Under the pieces are notes generated by a model. The model saw only the letters and a program-made list of their open reading frames with translations, was not told the origin of the DNA and did not search any database. From Candidatus Omnitrophota bacterium (GTDB lineage Bacteria; Omnitrophota; Gorgyraeia; Gorgyraeales; Gorgyraeaceae): a stretch of 9,312 nucleotides of DNA. A program made the position numbers and the translations under genes. Location of the stretch: NCBI GenBank assembly GCA_020057645.1, contig JAGVFL010000082.1, positions 1 to 9,312 of the forward strand. The letters run 5' to 3'. Positions 6,962 to 9,312 of this stretch are shown in pieces (positions within the stretch are counted from its first letter, which is position 1; each line of letters begins with the position of its first letter).

Positions 6962-7961
6962 AAACACCTTTTTCAGTTATTATAGCGGATATCAGGCTGC
7001 GGGGAGTAACGTCAAACGCGGGATTGTAAACCTTTGAACTAAGCGGCGCAGTCTGTTTTGAACCCGCGTAAATAAGCTCGATTCTATTTCTTTCTTCGAT
7101 CGGGATGTCTTTGCCTGATTTTATATTTCTATCTATAGTAGAGCTAGGGGCTGCTATGTAAAAATGGATGCCGTGGTGTTTTGCAAGAACCGCAAGGCCG
7201 TACGTGCCTATTTTATTTGCGGCGTCTCCGTTCCGCGCAATCCTATCCGCGCCCACTATGATCTTCGTGACGCCCTTATTTTTTATGACGCTCGCCGCCA
7301 TGTTGTCGCATATGAGAGTGGCGTCTATGTGGTTCTTGATCAGTTCCCACATGGTAAGGCGCGAACCCTGCATAAGCGGCCTGGTCTCGCCTGCGTAAAC
7401 CTTGAATCTTTTCCCTTGCTTTTTAGCCTCGTAGATTATTGAAAGAGCAGTGCCATGGCCGGCTGTAGCTAAAATTCCGGCATTACAATGCGTCAATATC
7501 ACGTCTTTATTTTTTATCAGACCGGCGCCGTTTTTTCCGATTGCCCTGCACATATCTTTATCTTCCTTTAAAATATTAAGCGCCTCTTTTAGAATAAGCC
7601 TCTTCCACCTGTCAGGTGAGCCATATGGATCACCTGAGAGGTGAGCCAAGGTTTTTTCCATTCTATCAAGCGCCCAGAATAGATTTACTGCCGTAGGCCG
7701 GGTGGCCCTTAATTTTTTAGAAGCAGCTTCTAAATCTTTTTTAAGCCCCTTGTATGTTTTTGCCTTCGAGTTGACGGCGCTAAGGGCATAACCCAGCCCG
7801 ACCGCTACTCCTATTAAAGGAGCGCCGCGTATGCGGAGTTTTTTTATTGCCTCACACAACATATCAATATCCCCGCACGCCGCATACCTCAATCTTGCGG
7901 GCAGTTTCGTCTGGTCAATAAAAACTATTTTGTTATTTTTCCATCTGATAGGTTCTATCAT
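6933..7961 (-). CDS. mtnA: S-methyl-5-thioribose-1-phosphate isomerase
   Basis: Isomerises 5-methylthioribose-1-phosphate to 5-methylthioribulose-1-phosphate in methylthioadenosine salvage; in some bacteria the same enzyme serves 5-deoxyribose-1-phosphate disposal. It has 342 residues and eIF2B-like architecture. Motifs: KLRIRGAPLIGVA at 41-53, RPTAVNLFWALDRM at 88-101, THCNAG with catalytic C159, ETRPLMQGSRLTMWEL at 192-207, VGADRIARNGDAANKIGTYGLAVLA with catalytic D239, APSSTID and IPIEERN, and NPAFDVTPRSLISAIITEKGV near the end. These separate it from ribose-1,5-bisphosphate isomerases. It overlaps the DUF362 gene by ATGA and thiL by 29 bp. No other salvage genes (mtnK, B, C, D) are near, so its exact pathway is open. 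Odd feature: residues 107-119 are encoded by a 38-bp palindrome in a loop that looks about five residues longer than in the B. subtilis and Thermotoga proteins as I recall them. Confidence 0.95.
   Translation of the reverse strand: MIEPIRWKNNKIVFIDQTKLPARLRYAACGDIDMLCEAIKKLRIRGAPLIGVAVGLGYALSAVNSKAKTYKGLKKDLEAASKKLRATRPTAVNLFWALDRMEKTLAHLSGDPYGSPDRWKRLILKEALNILKEDKDMCRAIGKNGAGLIKNKDVILTHCNAGILATAGHGTALSIIYEAKKQGKRFKVYAGETRPLMQGSRLTMWELIKNHIDATLICDNMAASVIKNKGVTKIIVGADRIARNGDAANKIGTYGLAVLAKHHGIHFYIAAPSSTIDRNIKSGKDIPIEERNRIELIYAGSKQTAPLSSKVYNPAFDVTPRSLISAIITEKGVYEVKRFRRI
6967..6974 (-). promoter_or_regulatory. Ribosome binding site that fixes the thiL start at 6961
   Basis: GAAAAAGG on the minus strand ends five bases before the ATG at 6961. 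The alternative GTG start (6967-6965) shares a base with this site, so it could not use it. The site lies within mtnA. Confidence 0.65.
7606..7643. repeat. 38-bp palindrome inside the mtnA coding sequence
   Basis: The left arm CACCTGTCAGGTGAGCCAT pairs with the right arm ATGGATCACCTGAGAGGTG at 17 of 19 positions, with no loop and a central CATATG. The minus-strand reading in the mtnA frame gives HLSGDPYGSPDR (residues 107-118). The complementary strand in the mirrored frame gives HLSGEPYGSPER and then a stop. A 10-bp direct repeat, AGGTGAGCCA, occurs at 7614-7623 and 7639-7648. It resembles in principle the protein-coding palindromic elements described in Rickettsia, inserted in frame in a tolerant loop; the sequence is not known to me from that family. 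A selfish-element origin is inference. Confidence 0.75.
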
Positions 7962-9061
7962 AGCCCAAAAACCTTTGCTAAAAAATTGCGCTTCAACTCT
8001 ATCGCTTTATGCGGGCAAACCTCGTGGCAGCACATGCATTTGATGCATTTTTTTAAATCTATGGCTGAGTTCTCGGAATTAACGGTTACAGCTGACACGG
8101 GGCAGCTGTCCCGGCATATCATACATTTTTTACAGAGCCTTTCGTCTATATCAGGTCCAAATTTTATAAATCTCGCTATAAATTTAGCGTAAGGACCGAG
8201 AACGGTTATTAATCCGGGTTTTCCCGGGACATTGAAATCATTTACCAGATTCTCTTTTATGCCTTCTCCCAATATTTCAATATTTTCTAAATCAGCTTCC
8301 CCAAGTTTCCTTTTATACGCTTCCTTTGTAGTTAAAATATCAAGCGGCTTCATGCCTATCAATTCCGCAAACACGGAATCAATAGCCACGCTGTCTGTGC
8401 CGGCTATTAAAAAACCTGTATTCCTCAGCCTTCCCGCAGCCGGCCCTGCCTGATCCATGCTGACTACGCCGTCCATTAAAACAAGGCTGGGTTTTACTAT
8501 TTCGAAGGCATCTATTAAAGCCTTCACAAATTCCTCGGCGCTTGGAAATCTTTTATGAAGCTCACTCTTGTGAAGCCCAGCCACTGCGCCATACATATTT
8601 TTAACAGCCCCAGTGAGCCCCATCAGGCTGTGCGTCTTCATCTTCGGAAGATTTATAATCTTATCGCATTCAAAAAAGTAAGCTGCTATTGGTATGCCGT
8701 TAACTACCTTTATGCCTTTAACCTCTTTTAATTCTACGCCCTCCTCTTTAGCGAGCAACGCCAACCCTGATCCTTCGTATGCCTTGGCAGGACTTATTGA
8801 GCCGCCAGGGTTGTCGCCTATGCATGGCACAGCCCCGCAGCCCCTGACTGATTTAACGACAGCTCTTATTATCTCCGGATGCGTGCACACCCCGTCTTCA
8901 GGCATGCGGGCTGAAAGCATATTAGGCTTAATAAGTACTCTTTCGCCTTTCTTAACAAAAACACCTATCCCGCCTAAAAGATCAAAGGCCTTTTTTACAG
9001 CCTGCTCAACTTCAATTCTCTCATAATTCTTGCATTTTACAATCGCTACCTTTGCCTTCAT
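7958..9061 (-). CDS. DUF362 domain protein with C-terminal two-cluster ferredoxin domain
   Basis: The precise function is unknown. Residues 1-270 show the DUF362 pattern: KVAIVKCKNYERIEVEQAV, GERVLIKPNML at 39-49, THPEIIRAVVKSV at 60-72, INLPKMKTHSLMGLTGAVKNMYGAVAG with its KMKTH and KNMYG elements at about 136-162, LVLMDGVVSMDQAGPAAG at 193-210 and GTDSVAIDSV at 221-230. The C-terminus has two [4Fe-4S] motifs: C310, C313, C316, C320-P and C339, C342, C345, C349-P, with an extra C344. No signal peptide or membrane segment is seen, so it is probably a cytosolic electron-transfer or redox protein. The ATG at 9061 lies in a 10-bp tandem duplication, and AAAGGA is a fair upstream ribosome site. 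Its stop overlaps mtnA by ATGA. It is the first gene of the overlapping set and lies 70 bp after the protease gene. Confidence 0.88.
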   Translation of the reverse strand: MKAKVAIVKCKNYERIEVEQAVKKAFDLLGGIGVFVKKGERVLIKPNMLSARMPEDGVCTHPEIIRAVVKSVRGCGAVPCIGDNPGGSISPAKAYEGSGLALLAKEEGVELKEVKGIKVVNGIPIAAYFFECDKIINLPKMKTHSLMGLTGAVKNMYGAVAGLHKSELHKRFPSAEEFVKALIDAFEIVKPSLVLMDGVVSMDQAGPAAGRLRNTGFLIAGTDSVAIDSVFAELIGMKPLDILTTKEAYKRKLGEADLENIEILGEGIKENLVNDFNVPGKPGLITVLGPYAKFIARFIKFGPDIDERLCKKCMICRDSCPVSAVTVNSENSAIDLKKCIKCMCCHEVCPHKAIELKRNFLAKVFGL

Positions 9062-9072
9062 CTGCCTTCATC
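9053..9072. repeat. Perfect 10-bp tandem duplication across the DUF362 start codon
   Basis: TGCCTTCATC occurs twice, head to tail (9053-9062 and 9063-9072). On the minus strand this gives GATGAAGGCA twice, so two ATGs lie 10 bases apart in different frames. The downstream ATG (9061) opens DUF362. The upstream ATG (9070) opens a frame of 16 codons ending TGA inside the gene. Confidence 0.8.
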
Positions 9073-9086
9073 CTTTAAACTTTCCT

Positions 9087-9121
9087 AAGGTTACACTCTG
9101 ACATTGTCAGAGTGTAACCTT
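9087..9121. repeat. 35-bp intergenic palindrome, copy 2 (between the protease gene and DUF362)
   Basis: Left arm AAGGTTACACTCTGACA, central T (9104), right arm TGTCAGAGTGTAACCTT: all 17 pairs are perfect. It begins eight bases after the protease gene stop. Compared with copy 1 (6023-6057), arm positions 4, 6, 10 and 11 from the outside have changed on both sides so that pairing is kept, and position 12 is a mismatch in copy 1 but paired here. No T-run follows it on the minus strand, so the terminator reading is weak. It may be a mobile or structural repeat; function unknown. Confidence 0.9.
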
Positions 9122-9129
9122 TGAAGCTG

Positions 9130-9299
9130 TCATTTAAGCAATTCCTTTATAAAAAACACAAAGCACACGATAACCGAATTATGCAATATGTGAACGGTTA
9201 TGGGTGCAACAAGCGACCCTGTTGCTTCATACAAAAACGCCATTAAAACACCTAATATCATTACAGGAAGAAATCCTGCGATATTTATATGCAGCATAC
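9130..9299 (-). CDS. CPBP-family intramembrane metalloprotease, C-terminal fragment
   Basis: About 55 codons at the right edge, ending with TGA at 9132-9130, read MLHINIAGFLPVMILG, then VLMAFLYEATGSLVAPITVH and ILHNSVIVCFVFFIKELLK. This matches the C-terminal part of CPBP (CAAX protease and bacteriocin-processing) proteins: the LH of the third-helix motif, the LGxxxxxLYExTGSLxxPIxxH stretch, and the HxxxN metal-binding motif (HILHN). Two hydrophobic membrane segments are visible. The first methionine is almost certainly internal. The N-terminal part, including the EExxxR motif, is lost at the contig end, so substrate and role (prenyl-protein processing, immunity or other) cannot be told. The frame should not be extended into 9300-9312, which is adapter. 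Confidence 0.85.
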
Positions 9300-9312
9300 A
9301 GATCGGAAGAGC
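9300..9312. other. Illumina sequencing adapter remnant at the contig end
   Basis: The final 13 bases are AGATCGGAAGAGC, identical to the prefix shared by standard Illumina TruSeq read 1 and read 2 adapters. It stands exactly at the sequence end, where untrimmed read-through would sit. It is not genomic; base 9300 (A) could by chance be genomic as well. Confidence 0.95.

Noticed and set aside
6962..6967. GTG start for thiL at 6967
   Set aside because: The ribosome binding site overlaps the GTG and is well placed for the ATG at 6961; the protein then starts MKLKDLGEF as in the family.
8087..8109. ACAGCTG/CAGCTGT inverted repeat inside the DUF362 gene
   Set aside because: Seven-base arms within the conserved cysteine region; too short to separate from chance, and unlike the 35-bp palindromes.

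Overview
The window is a tightly packed, single-direction bacterial gene cluster. All eleven protein-coding genes read on the minus strand, so transcription runs from high to low coordinates. There is no gene-free stretch over 300 bases: the longest non-coding gaps are about 90 bp (between greA and the peptidyl-prolyl isomerase gene), about 70 bp and about 64 bp. I see no tRNA, rRNA, CRISPR array, riboswitch or transposase. The set of housekeeping genes, moderate base composition, Shine-Dalgarno-led starts and an exported SurA/PrsA-like chaperone suggest a free-living, probably diderm bacterium. An uncultured lineage such as Omnitrophota would fit, but that placement is inference. The last 13 bases match the common Illumina adapter prefix, so this looks like the end of a (meta)genome contig.

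Layout in transcription order (right to left): adapter remnant (9300-9312); the 3' end of a CPBP intramembrane protease gene (9130-9299); a perfect 35-bp palindrome (9087-9121); a DUF362/ferredoxin protein (7958-9061); mtnA (6933-7961), carrying a 38-bp palindrome inside its coding sequence; thiL (6059-6961); a second 35-bp palindrome (6023-6057); tsaE (5575-5994); tsaB (4917-5594); alr (3808-4920); greA (3325-3798); a candidate promoter (3286-3314); a parvulin-type isomerase gene (2259-3233); ilvD (588-2240); and the 5' part of ilvB (1-584).

From DUF362 to greA the genes overlap (ATGA junctions at DUF362/mtnA and tsaB/alr; 29 bp at mtnA/thiL; 20 bp at tsaE/tsaB) or lie within 65 bp of each other, which suggests one operon. 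Its jobs are mixed: thioribose-phosphate salvage, thiamine diphosphate formation, two parts of the tRNA t6A machinery, D-alanine for peptidoglycan, and rescue of stalled RNA polymerase. The likely new transcript after greA carries an export chaperone and branched-chain amino acid synthesis. IlvB uses thiamine diphosphate, the product of ThiL, a loose functional link between the halves.

The most interesting non-genic signal is palindromic DNA. The two intergenic elements share the same 17-1-17 architecture and core, and their arms differ at several positions by paired, structure-preserving changes, which marks them as a repeat family under structural constraint. The palindrome inside mtnA is unrelated in sequence. 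It encodes almost the same peptide on both strands and sits in a loop that appears longer than in the MtnA proteins I can recall, as expected of a protein-coding palindromic insertion.
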